Source: Thermoleophilia bacterium
GTDB lineage: Bacteria > Actinomycetota > Thermoleophilia > BMS3ABIN01
NCBI GenBank assembly: GCA_014859345.1
Contig: JACUUL010000002.1
Span: forward strand, 1 to 64,000
Length of the DNA stretch: 64,000 nucleotides
Reading direction: 5' to 3'
In this document: piece by piece, positions 53,084 to 60,982 of the stretch
Layout of the letters: each line of letters begins with the position of its first letter
How positions within the stretch are numbered: position 1 is the first letter of the stretch
The notes under the pieces: model-generated
The model's input: the letters and a program-made list of their open reading frames with translations, nothing else
What the model was told of the DNA's origin: nothing
Databases searched by the model: none
Program-made: the position numbers and the translations under genes

Positions 53084-53524
53084 CTAACCGGTTGAGCCGA
53101 TCTCGGCCGCTAGCCACTCCAGCGCTTCGACGTAGCCCTGGAGGCCTTTACCGGCGATGGTAACCGCGCAGACATCGCTGATCACCGACCGGCGGCGCCA
53201 TTCCTCGCGGGCGTAGATGTCAGAGAGATGGACCTCCGCAACCGGCGCGTCCAATATTTCCAGCGCGTCACGGATAGCATAGCTGTAGTGCGTCCACGCG
53301 CCGGGATTGATGACGATGCCGTCGGCCCGATCGACCAGTTCGTGTATTTTTTCAACCAGATCGCCTTCATGATTGGTTTGAAAAGAACGCACTTTCATGC
53401 CCAGCTCGCGTCCCTTCCTGACGACTTCGTTCTCCAGCATCTGAAGGGTGATGCCGCCGTAATGCTCCTGTCTGCGTCTTCCCAGCATGTCGAGATTGCA
53501 GCCGTGAAGGAGGTAAATTGTCAT
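53084..53524 (-). CDS. aroQ: 3-dehydroquinate dehydratase, type II
   Basis: The 146-residue enzyme catalyses the third step of the shikimate pathway. It has LLHGCNLDMLGRRRQEHYGG, where the usual GPN is GCN and the catalytic Arg and Tyr are kept; INPGAWTHYSYAIRDAL; and EVHLSDIYAREEWRRRSVIS with the catalytic His of EVH. The Asn that usually follows this strand is Asp. ATG 53524 shares its A with the aroB stop (TAATG), fixing the start; the frame is open 27 codons further upstream. Last gene of aroC-aroK-aroB-aroQ. Confidence 0.92.
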   Translation of the reverse strand: MTIYLLHGCNLDMLGRRRQEHYGGITLQMLENEVVRKGRELGMKVRSFQTNHEGDLVEKIHELVDRADGIVINPGAWTHYSYAIRDALEILDAPVAEVHLSDIYAREEWRRRSVISDVCAVTIAGKGLQGYVEALEWLAAEIGSTG

Positions 53525-54636
53525 TAAATCGTCCATGAACCGGCTGACGCCCCCGATGCCAGACGCTCCACCTCGCTCGCGAGCAGGCCTGCGTCTACAT
53601 CGCAATTGATGACCGGATCGCCGATCTTTCTGAGCAGCACCATGTTGGCGGAGATGCCGTCCGCTTTCTTGTCGGCGGCCATGGACTCCATTACCGCCCG
53701 GGGTTCGACTCCCTTCAGGACGGTCGGCAAGCCCAGCAGCTTATGCAGCGACGCCAGGCTTTCTCCATATTCCGGAGGCAGCGAAAATATTTTTTCCGAA
53801 AGCCTGACCGCCGCCAGCAGCCCGAGGGCCACAGCCTGCCCGTGGCTGTATAGACGGTAATTGCCGGCGGCCTCTATGCCGTGTCCTACCGAATGACCCA
53901 GGTTGAGCACCGCCCGGCGGCCATAATCGCGCTCATCCTCGGCGACTACCGCCAGCTTGTATTCGATGCAGCGTCGCACCACTGTTTCCAGGAAAGCCAT
54001 GTCCAGGTCCAGCAGGCTCTGGTAACTGGTCTCCAAAGCGTCAAAAAAGTCCTCTCCGGAAAGCAGTGCATATTTGATGACCTCGGCGAGGCCTTCCGCC
54101 ATCTGCTCAGGAGGAAGCGTTTTCAGGAAAACAGGGTCGGTAAGGACCATGTCGGGCTGATAAAATGATCCGACATAGTTCTTGGCCTCTGGAATGTTCA
54201 CCCCTGTCTTGCCGCCGATACTGCTGTCCACCTGGGCCAGCAATGTGGTCGGGACCTGAATCAGCCTGACGCCGCGCATGTACGTGCTGGCGACAAACCC
54301 GGCAAGGTCACCTATCACTCCTCCACCCAGAGCGCAAACGGCGTCGCCACGGCGGATCTTGAGCTCAAAAAGACGGGAATACAGCTTCGCTGCCTGAGCC
54401 AGGGTCTTCGTTCCTTCGCCGGCATCCACCTCTGTCGCGGTAAATGTGAATCCGGCCTCCTCGAACGAACGTTCGATCTGGGGAAGATACAGGCCACCCA
54501 CGTTGGTATCAGTGATGGCTGCCACCTTGCCGGTATCGCCCTGAGACGCCCACAGGCTGCCGATCCGGTCAATAGAATCCACGCTGAGGTATATTGGGTA
54601 TTCCTTGCTCCGGGTGCTGGCCAGTAGTTGTATCAA
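53524..54636 (-). CDS. aroB: 3-dehydroquinate synthase
   Basis: The 370-residue NAD- and metal-dependent enzyme makes 3-dehydroquinate from DAHP. The nucleotide fold holds ALGGGVIGDLAGFVASTYMRGV and QVPTTLLAQVDSSIGGKTGVN. The metal site uses Glu in EGLAEVIKYALL, His in LNLGHSVGHGIE and His in YSHGQAVALGLL. The TTG start at 54636 overlaps the aroK stop. The length is normal. Confidence 0.95.
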   Translation of the reverse strand: MIQLLASTRSKEYPIYLSVDSIDRIGSLWASQGDTGKVAAITDTNVGGLYLPQIERSFEEAGFTFTATEVDAGEGTKTLAQAAKLYSRLFELKIRRGDAVCALGGGVIGDLAGFVASTYMRGVRLIQVPTTLLAQVDSSIGGKTGVNIPEAKNYVGSFYQPDMVLTDPVFLKTLPPEQMAEGLAEVIKYALLSGEDFFDALETSYQSLLDLDMAFLETVVRRCIEYKLAVVAEDERDYGRRAVLNLGHSVGHGIEAAGNYRLYSHGQAVALGLLAAVRLSEKIFSLPPEYGESLASLHKLLGLPTVLKGVEPRAVMESMAADKKADGISANMVLLRKIGDPVINCDVDAGLLASEVERLASGASAGSWTI

Positions 54637-55160
54637 AGGCCGGTCTTCCTTTCCCTTATAATGCCGGCAATCTCTCGGGCGATCTCAGCTACGGTCCTGC
54701 CGCGGACATCAACCGCATATCCGGAAGCGGTGCGGTAAAAGTTCTCCCTTTCCGCATATAATTCCCCGAATCTTTCCCGGTTTAATGCCAGGGGTCGCCT
54801 GCCGTCCTGAGACCGGGCAAAAGCTTCCTCCACATCCTGGTCCAGAAAAACCACCAGTGGCTCGTCACGCAGCCGTTTTAGAACCTCTGGGATGGTGACC
54901 GCTCCCCCGCCCAGGGAGATGACCTCTCCTCCGCAGGCTGTCGCCGCTTCTTCCAGAAGGCTGAGCACTGCCGCCGCTTCTGCGCGGCGAAAGCCGGTTT
55001 CCCCCTCCGCGGCAAAGATCTCACTGATGGATTTGCCCTTTTTCTGCTCCACCACGGCGTCGGTGTCAATGAATTTCCAGCCAAGTTCCCGGGCCACGCG
55101 CTTGCCCACGGCAGTCTTGCCGCTGCCCATAAAGCCTATCAGAATCAGGCTGGGGGCCAA
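54633..55160 (-). CDS. aroK: Shikimate kinase
   Basis: The 175-residue P-loop kinase phosphorylates shikimate. Walker A is IGFMGSGKTAVGKRVA; DTDAVVEQKKGKSISEIF and GETGFRRAE bind shikimate; SLGGGAVT and RRPLALN form the rest of the site. The start is uncertain: TTG 55160 lies directly behind AAGGAG, closer than ideal, and overlaps the aroC end by 16 bases. No better codon precedes the first strand, apart from a CTG 12 bases on. Confidence 0.93.
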   Translation of the reverse strand: MAPSLILIGFMGSGKTAVGKRVARELGWKFIDTDAVVEQKKGKSISEIFAAEGETGFRRAEAAAVLSLLEEAATACGGEVISLGGGAVTIPEVLKRLRDEPLVVFLDQDVEEAFARSQDGRRPLALNRERFGELYAERENFYRTASGYAVDVRGRTVAEIAREIAGIIRERKTGL

Positions 55161-56365
55161 CTCCTTTTCAGCCTCCTCAGGTACATCAAAAAAGATTCCT
55201 TAGTGTCGCCGATGCAGTCTCCCGCGAATTTTTTCAGCAGGGCGCGCGCAAGCTCGATGGCTACCATGGCCTCCCCCACCACCGCTGCTGCCGGCACGGC
55301 GCAGATATCACTGCGTTCCTTGTGAGCGGGCACTCTCCGGCCGGTCAGGACATCAACCGAGTCCAGAGGCCTGGTCATCGTCGGTATCGGCTTCATCACA
55401 GCCCTGGCAACCAGAGTCTCTCCCGTGGTCATGCCGCCCTCGAGGCCTCCAGCCCGGTTCGTTTTGCGGATAAAGCCTCTATCGCTGTCGAATAATATCT
55501 CGTCCTGGGCCCTTGACCCGGGTCTGCCCGCCAGGGCAAAGCCATCACCAATCTCGGCTCCCTTTATGGCGGGAATGCTCATAAGCGCGCCGCCGATCCG
55601 GCCGGTCAGCCGCTCCGGACCAGAAGTGTGCGATCCCAGGCCGGGCACCAGACCAAAAGCCACGACTTCAAAGACGCCGCCCAGCGATTCGCCCTTGTCG
55701 CGAGCCTCGTCGATTGCCCCGGTCATCTCCTTGTCAGCCGCGGGATCCAGGCACCTGACCGGCGATTGATCGACGCTTGTAAAATCTTCAGGCCCCAGCC
55801 GGCGGCGGCCGCGGGCTTTCACCCGGCCTATGCGCACCACATGGCTGAACACGCTGACATCGAATTCATTCAGCAGGCGGCGGGCGATGGCGCCGACCGC
55901 TACCCTGGCCGCGGTTTCACGGGCGCTGGCCCTCTCCAGCACATCACGGATATCGGCAAGCCCGAATTTCTGGATGCCCACCAGATCGGCGTGACCGGGA
56001 CGGGGCACTCTTACAGGCATTTCCTTGGATGACCGCCGCTTTTTCTTTCTCAGATCCGGTGAGGAGACCCTGCCTGCCGGGGGGGGCTCAACATCCATGA
56101 TACTGGCCCAGTGACGGAAATCGGCGTTAATTATCCTGATCGCAATCGGACTTCCCAGAGTTCGGCCGTGACGAACGCCTGAGGTAATCTGCGCCTCATC
56201 GGATTCGATCTTCATACGGCCGCCCCGCCCGTACCCCAATTGGCGGCGTTTTAGGTCTCGATCAATGTCCGCCTTTTCCAGATGCAGCCCGGCTGGAATG
56301 CCCTCCACGATAGCAGAAAGCTCCGGGCCGTGCGATTCGCCAGAGGTTGTGTATAGAAAGGTCAT
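55145..56365 (-). CDS. aroC: Chorismate synthase
   Basis: The 406-residue enzyme uses reduced FMN to convert EPSP to chorismate. Signatures are TSGESHGPELSAIVEGIPAG, QLGYGRGGRMKIESDEAQITSGVRHGRTLGSPI, RPGHADLVGIQKF, RASARETAARVAVGAIA and GGMTTGETLVARAVMKPIPTM, which includes FMN-binding and catalytic His/Asp residues. It shows the longer, actinobacterial/Firmicute type with an insert after residue 85 (SIMDVEPPPAG). First gene of the aro cluster, and it feeds the nearby trp genes. Confidence 0.96.
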   Translation of the reverse strand: MTFLYTTSGESHGPELSAIVEGIPAGLHLEKADIDRDLKRRQLGYGRGGRMKIESDEAQITSGVRHGRTLGSPIAIRIINADFRHWASIMDVEPPPAGRVSSPDLRKKKRRSSKEMPVRVPRPGHADLVGIQKFGLADIRDVLERASARETAARVAVGAIARRLLNEFDVSVFSHVVRIGRVKARGRRRLGPEDFTSVDQSPVRCLDPAADKEMTGAIDEARDKGESLGGVFEVVAFGLVPGLGSHTSGPERLTGRIGGALMSIPAIKGAEIGDGFALAGRPGSRAQDEILFDSDRGFIRKTNRAGGLEGGMTTGETLVARAVMKPIPTMTRPLDSVDVLTGRRVPAHKERSDICAVPAAAVVGEAMVAIELARALLKKFAGDCIGDTKESFLMYLRRLKRSWPPA

Positions 56366-56433
56366 TTTCCAAAGATCCGATCTTTGTCGCTTTAAATCTG
56401 CCGCCAGGAAATACCACCGGCTTGCAGCAGATC

Positions 56434-56949
56434 CTATTTGGTCGGCAAGGGAGCCGGCGCCGGGGCCGGCGCAGGAGCGCGGGGTGACGTTCTGTCAGCC
56501 GGAGGCGAGACTGGCTGGGCCTGGCTCGGCGTGAACGGTGAAGTTGGCTGAACCGTGACCGGTGACGGCACTATTGCTGTCTGGGTGGTTCCCGTCGGCG
56601 TGACCGCCGAGTTTTCCGCGACTCCGGCACTGAACAACTGCACGAAAGGATCCTTTCTGGAGAAAATCCTGCTCCAGATAGTAGCTTCGCTGGGAGACAC
56701 TATTTGATCGGCTCTCTCCGGCGAAGCAGGACTTACCGGCGCTTGCGCGGTTGTGGCCGCCGTCGATGTTCTCGACGTTCTGGCCGTGCCCACTGTGGGC
56801 CTTGTTTCGGCCGTTTCCCGCGGCGACTCTGCCGCAGGTTCCTCTCCACACGAGATTGCCAGTCCCACCGCCATTATGATCAGCAAGATGGCGCCTAGCG
56901 CCGCTATCAACGGCGATGCATTCAAAATCCTGTTTTCTGATTCATTCAT
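56434..56949 (-). CDS. PilP-like periplasmic/lipoprotein component of the pilus cluster (tentative)
   Basis: The 171-residue protein has one hydrophobic segment (residues ~12-33) ending AISCGEEP, which could be a lipobox or simply a membrane anchor. Low-complexity Thr/Ala/Ser/Pro sequence follows. A short core SRKDPFVQLFSAG resembles the RDPF motif of PilP/GspC-type proteins, and the tail is a run of Ala-Pro repeats. It is the last gene after pilM-pilN-pilO, where pilP stands in many bacteria, with AGGA 8 bases before ATG. Homology to PilP is only suggested by position and the DPF motif. Confidence 0.55.
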   Translation of the reverse strand: MNESENRILNASPLIAALGAILLIIMAVGLAISCGEEPAAESPRETAETRPTVGTARTSRTSTAATTAQAPVSPASPERADQIVSPSEATIWSRIFSRKDPFVQLFSAGVAENSAVTPTGTTQTAIVPSPVTVQPTSPFTPSQAQPVSPPADRTSPRAPAPAPAPAPLPTK

Positions 56950-56961
56950 GAGTTCCTCATC

Positions 56962-57627
56962 CTAAGGCGCTGCGGCCCGGTTGGCCTCGCCTTCACCGTT
57001 TCCGGTTTCCCCGGTGTCTGCAGGCGGCGTGGCCGGACCGGCGACCGCGGCCTGGGGAGACCCGGTCATGAAGGCATTCAGTCCCAATTTTACCAGAACA
57101 TCGGGGAACCCGGCCTCAACCGAAGCCTCGCTGATTTCGATGGTCACCACACTAACCAGGCGGCCGCTGACGTTGATGTCATTTCCTTCCAGTCTGGCGA
57201 AATTCTCAATCCGGAACAGAAAATCGTTAACATCGAAGAAATTTCCCTGAAACTCCATATCAAAAGGAATGACGGTGTTTCCATTGGGTCCGGGGAACGC
57301 ATCCGTGGGCTCTATCTTCATAAATTCGATGCCGGCCTCGTTTGCGCTCTGCTGCAGCTCCACGATGAGCGACGGCACCTGTTCATCCGCGGGCACCAGT
57401 TTGTACAGTTTGAGCAATTCTCCGGTAGCCAGAGAGGCGGCCTGACGCTCCTCGCCTATACGCCTGATTCTTTCCCGGTTCGTTTCAAACGACTCGCGTT
57501 CAGTCTTCAGTTGGCCGTCGACGTCGGCAACTTCATCCCGTTTGGGGCCTATGATCAGAAAGTACCAAGCCACCAGCAGCACCACTATGCCGAGGCCTAC
57601 CAAAATGCCTATGTCACGTCTCTTCAC
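56962..57627 (-). CDS. pilO: Type IV pilus inner-membrane protein PilO
   Basis: The 221-residue protein has one N-terminal membrane helix (residues ~8-27), a coiled-coil segment (~32-62) and a PilO ferredoxin-like domain: VPADEQVPSLIVELQQSANEAGIEFMKIEP, then FDMEFQGNFFDVNDFLFRIENFARL. PilO dimerises with PilN in the alignment complex that links the PilM ring to the outer parts. The last ~35 residues are Ala/Gly/Pro-rich. GTG 57627 has GGAGG 5 bases upstream and overlaps the pilN end by 14 bases. Confidence 0.88.
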   Translation of the reverse strand: MKRRDIGILVGLGIVVLLVAWYFLIIGPKRDEVADVDGQLKTERESFETNRERIRRIGEERQAASLATGELLKLYKLVPADEQVPSLIVELQQSANEAGIEFMKIEPTDAFPGPNGNTVIPFDMEFQGNFFDVNDFLFRIENFARLEGNDINVSGRLVSVVTIEISEASVEAGFPDVLVKLGLNAFMTGSPQAAVAGPATPPADTGETGNGEGEANRAAAP

Positions 57628-58354
57628 GTGATCCTCCCTCGACGGCGGCGCTCTCCTCCGGCACAGTGCCGTTGGTTACCGGCCCGCGATCGGTGCCGGT
57701 GGCTCCGGTGGGCGTTACCCGCGACGGCCCGGTTTCCCCAGTAGTCGGCGCCGCCACAGGTCGCTGCGCTTCTTCCATAGTAAGAGAAGCTGTAATGATG
57801 AAGTGGATAGCTCTTTCGTTGCCGATAATTTCTACTTCAGCCAGGCTCAGAGTAACATCGGTCACCGATGGTATCAGCCCCAGCCTCACCATGAATATGG
57901 CTACATCCGGCATGCTGCGGGTATGACCTTCGAACTCGAGCTCATCCTGCATGGTCTGCCTGGTGGGGGTCGCGCCGGCCACAGTTTCTGGCACCTGCCC
58001 CCTGATCCTGGTCAGGGAGAGTTCTTCCGGAACTACAAAGGACAAGTCATCGAGCATTCGCGACCAGCGGAAACGGAGCTGATAGACGCCGGTAACGGAA
58101 CTCAGGCGCTCCTGCCTCTGGCTCTTGAGCACTTCGATCCGGTCAAGCTCGGCCACCTGGCTGGCCTGCTCGTCATTGAGGCGCCTGAAGCTTTCCAGCT
58201 CCTCCTGTGTGTTGTCCATCTTGTTGACATAATAGAAATAGCTGCCTACAAGAACCAAGGCGAGCAGCACAATGGCCACCAGCGGGAACAGAAGGCCCTG
58301 ACGCCTGAGCTCCCTGCGTTTCACATCAGCCGGTACAAGATTCACGCGCGGCAT
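57614..58354 (-). CDS. pilN: Type IV pilus inner-membrane protein PilN
   Basis: The 246-residue protein starts MPRVNLVPADVKRRELRRQ, the conserved cytoplasmic motif (xxNLLP-type) that docks into PilM. One membrane helix (residues ~24-43), a coiled coil (~48-85) and a PilN periplasmic domain follow. The C-terminus is Thr/Gly/Pro-rich. ATG 58354 lies 1 base after the pilM stop with GAGG 6 bases upstream; the ATG at 58366 is too close to its own GGAGG. It works with PilM and PilO. Confidence 0.9.
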   Translation of the reverse strand: MPRVNLVPADVKRRELRRQGLLFPLVAIVLLALVLVGSYFYYVNKMDNTQEELESFRRLNDEQASQVAELDRIEVLKSQRQERLSSVTGVYQLRFRWSRMLDDLSFVVPEELSLTRIRGQVPETVAGATPTRQTMQDELEFEGHTRSMPDVAIFMVRLGLIPSVTDVTLSLAEVEIIGNERAIHFIITASLTMEEAQRPVAAPTTGETGPSRVTPTGATGTDRGPVTNGTVPEESAAVEGGSREET

Positions 58355-58355
58355 G

Positions 58356-59729
58356 TTATTCCTCATCCTCCAGGGCTAAGCCGATTGCGATGGCCAACCG
58401 TGGCCCCAGAGACCTCAGGTCTTCATCGCTAAACCCGGTCCGGTTCTGGGTAATCCGTTTAAGCGGATCGCCAATTTCCACCGCGAATTGAAATGCCTGC
58501 GAAAGATGCCGGTCAAGGTTGGGCAGTTGCGCCCCCACGCCGCTGATTAACAGCCTGGTGACGGGTGCCGACGCTTCCTGGGTTTGATAATAGTCCAGCG
58601 ATCGCCGGATCTCGTCTGCCAGCGCTTCGGCCGCAAGCTCCAGGACCCGCTGAACCTCTGCGGCGCCTCCTGCTTCCGTACCGGTAATATCTGGCCCCTC
58701 CGGTTTCGCCGGACCGGGAGGCTCCCCACCCGGCCTTTCTTCTCCGGCAGCCTTAACCTCTCCCGGTTCTTCCGAGGGCGCTGAGGGCCCGGGCTCACCG
58801 GCCGGGAATTCCTGTGGGCCTTCCGTGGGCGGAATTATTGCGGTGTCCGCCTCCCCTTCCCCGGGGGCACGCTCTCCCGGCGTCCCCAGGCCGGTTCTGG
58901 TTTTCAGAACCTCGGCTTCCTTGAAGGTTATTCCCTTGAGATCCTGTACCGCCCTCGTGAAATAATCAGCCCCGAACGAGATAATGCGGGTAAACTGCGG
59001 TTCCCCTCCCGCCTCCACAACCAGGTTGGTAACGTCAGATCCAATGTTGGCAAGAGCGATGGCCCCACTTGCCGGCTCAAGTTCGAGAACGTTCTTGGAG
59101 GCCAGCGATCTGAGCATGGCAAACGCTTGAAGATCGATGCCCGAAACAGCGAGCTTGGCCTTCTTGATCGCGTTGACGAAATCCATCACCATGATTTTCT
59201 GGGCCGCGACCACCAGGATTTTCAGTTTTTCGATGCTGTTCTCGTCCTTGAAACGGCCCAGGACATGGTAATCCAGAATCGCCTCCTCGATGGGGATAGG
59301 GATATAATCCTGCGCCTGAAACTCTATAGCAGAACGCAGTTCTTTCTCGTCAAGAACAGGAAATTCCAGGGTACGAACGACCACCTTCTGATTAGCCAGC
59401 CCCAGGGCCACTTTTTTACCTTTTATTTTATTGGTCTTCCAAAAATCCCTGATTGCGAACGAAAGAGCGTCGACGTCGAGGACCTCGCCTTCCTGAATGA
59501 GTCCGTCAGGAAGGTCATCGACCGCCGCCGACAGCATGGCCGCCCCACCGACAAGATACTTTAGCTGTACCGCGTTGATGTAATTTCGTCCCAGATCCAA
59601 ACCCACAGGACTGGCCTTGCCGGCGCCGCCACGCCTCTTCGCCTTCTTTTCTCTGGGCCTTTTTTCCTTGGCGGGCCGAGGTTGCTTCTGCCTGGCCTTC
59701 CGGGGAGGCTTTTCCTTTTTTTTCACCAT
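58356..59729 (-). CDS. pilM: Type IV pilus assembly ATPase-fold protein PilM with a Lys-rich N-terminus and Pro/Glu/Gly insert
   Basis: The 457-residue actin-like protein has VGLDLGRNYINAVQL (phosphate 1 loop) at residues ~42-56, QAQDYIPIPIEEAILDYHVLG, VSGIDLQAFAMLRSL, ANIGSDVTNLVVEAGGEPQFTR, and LLISGVGAQLPNLDRHLSQ near the end, as in PilM. Two additions stand out: 34 residues at the N-terminus made of Lys/Arg/Pro, and an insert at residues ~281-355 of Pro, Glu and Gly between subdomains. PilM forms a cytoplasmic ring bound by PilN. A short upstream frame overlaps its start. Confidence 0.9.
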   Translation of the reverse strand: MVKKKEKPPRKARQKQPRPAKEKRPREKKAKRRGGAGKASPVGLDLGRNYINAVQLKYLVGGAAMLSAAVDDLPDGLIQEGEVLDVDALSFAIRDFWKTNKIKGKKVALGLANQKVVVRTLEFPVLDEKELRSAIEFQAQDYIPIPIEEAILDYHVLGRFKDENSIEKLKILVVAAQKIMVMDFVNAIKKAKLAVSGIDLQAFAMLRSLASKNVLELEPASGAIALANIGSDVTNLVVEAGGEPQFTRIISFGADYFTRAVQDLKGITFKEAEVLKTRTGLGTPGERAPGEGEADTAIIPPTEGPQEFPAGEPGPSAPSEEPGEVKAAGEERPGGEPPGPAKPEGPDITGTEAGGAAEVQRVLELAAEALADEIRRSLDYYQTQEASAPVTRLLISGVGAQLPNLDRHLSQAFQFAVEIGDPLKRITQNRTGFSDEDLRSLGPRLAIAIGLALEDEE

Positions 59730-59881
59730 TGCTTCTCTATCTTTTTCTTCGGTGCGGACTTCCGTCTCAATAACGATTTCTCTTTTGGAGGTTCCGGGGA
59801 GAGACCGCGAGAATGGTGTGGTCCACTCTCAGGCCGGGCTTTGGCTGCCACTTTATTTAGCTTTTCGGTCATATCGGTCAT
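59723..59881 (-). CDS. Possible small basic protein upstream of and overlapping pilM
   Basis: A 52-codon frame starts at ATG 59881 (or ATG 59872) and ends at TGA 59723-59725, overlapping the pilM ATG by 7 bases. The product is Lys/Arg/Pro-rich with no recognisable domain. pilM itself has only a weak ribosome site (AGAAG), so coupled translation from this frame is plausible. No clear Shine-Dalgarno precedes the small frame, and it may simply be leader sequence. Confidence 0.3.
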   Translation of the reverse strand: MTDMTEKLNKVAAKARPESGPHHSRGLSPEPPKEKSLLRRKSAPKKKIEKQW

Positions 59882-60147
59882 GGATTTTTCGGGATAACCG
59901 CTTCTCCCTCTGAGGGGTTGATGGTAACTTTCGACAATTCATATATTTTTCCCTTTTACGCAAGCAAAAAAGATTTCAAGAGGATTCCCTTTTTTAACGG
60001 CCGCCATTGCCGGATACTTTAATTCGATGGATCCGCCAGCTTCTAAGTCGCCAGGGATTTCATGCCTCCGCCTTGCGCACCAGCCCATTCAGCAATTTCA
60101 AAACTTACGGATTTGCCGGGAATTTGAGCTTTCTCGCGGAGAATGGA
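59882..60147. other. Intergenic region between trpC and the pilus cluster
   Basis: 266 AT-richer bases (418 to pilM if the small frame is not counted) hold the presumed promoter of the pil genes and the end of the trp transcript. I found no intrinsic terminator with a good U-run after trpC. I compared the leader with the c-di-GMP riboswitch pattern and saw no match. Confidence 0.55.
59940..59967 (-). promoter_or_regulatory. Candidate promoter of the pil cluster
   Basis: On the minus strand TTGCTT (59962-59967) is followed after 16 bases by TATATG (59940-59945). Both are fair matches to the sigma-A consensus in an AT-rich stretch. Transcription would start ~50 bases upstream of the small frame that overlaps pilM. 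Confidence 0.35.
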
Positions 60148-60954
60148 TCATTTAACGAGCAGATCTCTCAGCCGATCCCCAGGCTTGGAGCTTCTCATCA
60201 GGGACTCGCCGATAAGCGCGGCCCCAACGCCGGCTGCAGCCAACATCTGCATATCACCGCGGTTTTTGATGCCACTTTCGCTGACGACAGGCACCGAGTC
60301 GGGTACAGATTTAATCAAATCGCGGGTCGCCTGCAGGTTGACCTCAAACGTGATCAGGTCCCGGTTGTTGATGCCGATGATGGGGGCGCCGGCTGACAGC
60401 GCTGTCTCTAGTTCGCCGCGCGTGTGCACTTCCACGAGGGAATCCAGGCCGGCCACATTCGCCTCGTCAATCAGCAGTTTCAGATCGCGCGGACTGAGCG
60501 CCGCGACTATCAGCAGGCAAGCGTCAGCGCCTGCTGCCGCGGCTTCCCAGACCTGATAGGGATCGATAATGAAATCTTTGCGAAGAACAGGCAGCGTCGT
60601 GGAGCGCCTCGCCTCCCTGAGATCTTCAAGGCTGCCTTTGAAATAATGCTCTTCGGTGAGAACGGATATCGCCCTGGCGCCGCCGGACTCGTACTGCCTG
60701 ACAACGTCGGCCACATCAAGGCCCGGCCTGATGTCGCCTTTTGACGGTGAAGCCCTCTTCACCTCTGCTATGACAGAGATGCCGGGAGCCTCGACGGCAG
60801 CCTTGAATAATCCGGCGCCCCTCCTCGCTGGCGCGTCATCTCCAGCCGGGATTTCTTCCAGGACCCTTTTAATTTTGGCAAGCGGTTTCGTCCGGCGCCG
60901 CTCCTCGAGATCCCTCCGGGTGGAGATGAGGATTTTGGTGAGGAAATCGGACAT
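60148..60954 (-). CDS. trpC: Indole-3-glycerol phosphate synthase
   Basis: The 268-residue TIM-barrel enzyme closes the indole ring of CdRP. Motifs are ISVIAEVKRASPSKGDI (catalytic Glu and Lys), ISVLTEEHYFKGSLEDL, LPVLRKDFIIDPYQVWEA, IIGINNRDLITFEVNL and VSESGIKNRGDM. ATG 60954 is the family start; the frame is open 93 codons upstream into trpD. It is the last trp gene here; trpF, trpB and trpA do not follow. Confidence 0.95.
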   Translation of the reverse strand: MSDFLTKILISTRRDLEERRRTKPLAKIKRVLEEIPAGDDAPARRGAGLFKAAVEAPGISVIAEVKRASPSKGDIRPGLDVADVVRQYESGGARAISVLTEEHYFKGSLEDLREARRSTTLPVLRKDFIIDPYQVWEAAAAGADACLLIVAALSPRDLKLLIDEANVAGLDSLVEVHTRGELETALSAGAPIIGINNRDLITFEVNLQATRDLIKSVPDSVPVVSESGIKNRGDMQMLAAAGVGAALIGESLMRSSKPGDRLRDLLVK

Positions 60955-60982
60955 GACAACACTCTGTTCAGTTCCGGGAAGC

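Noticed and set aside
59882-60147. c-di-GMP riboswitch before the pilus genes
   Set aside because: The conserved core of the GEMM class could not be found on the minus strand.
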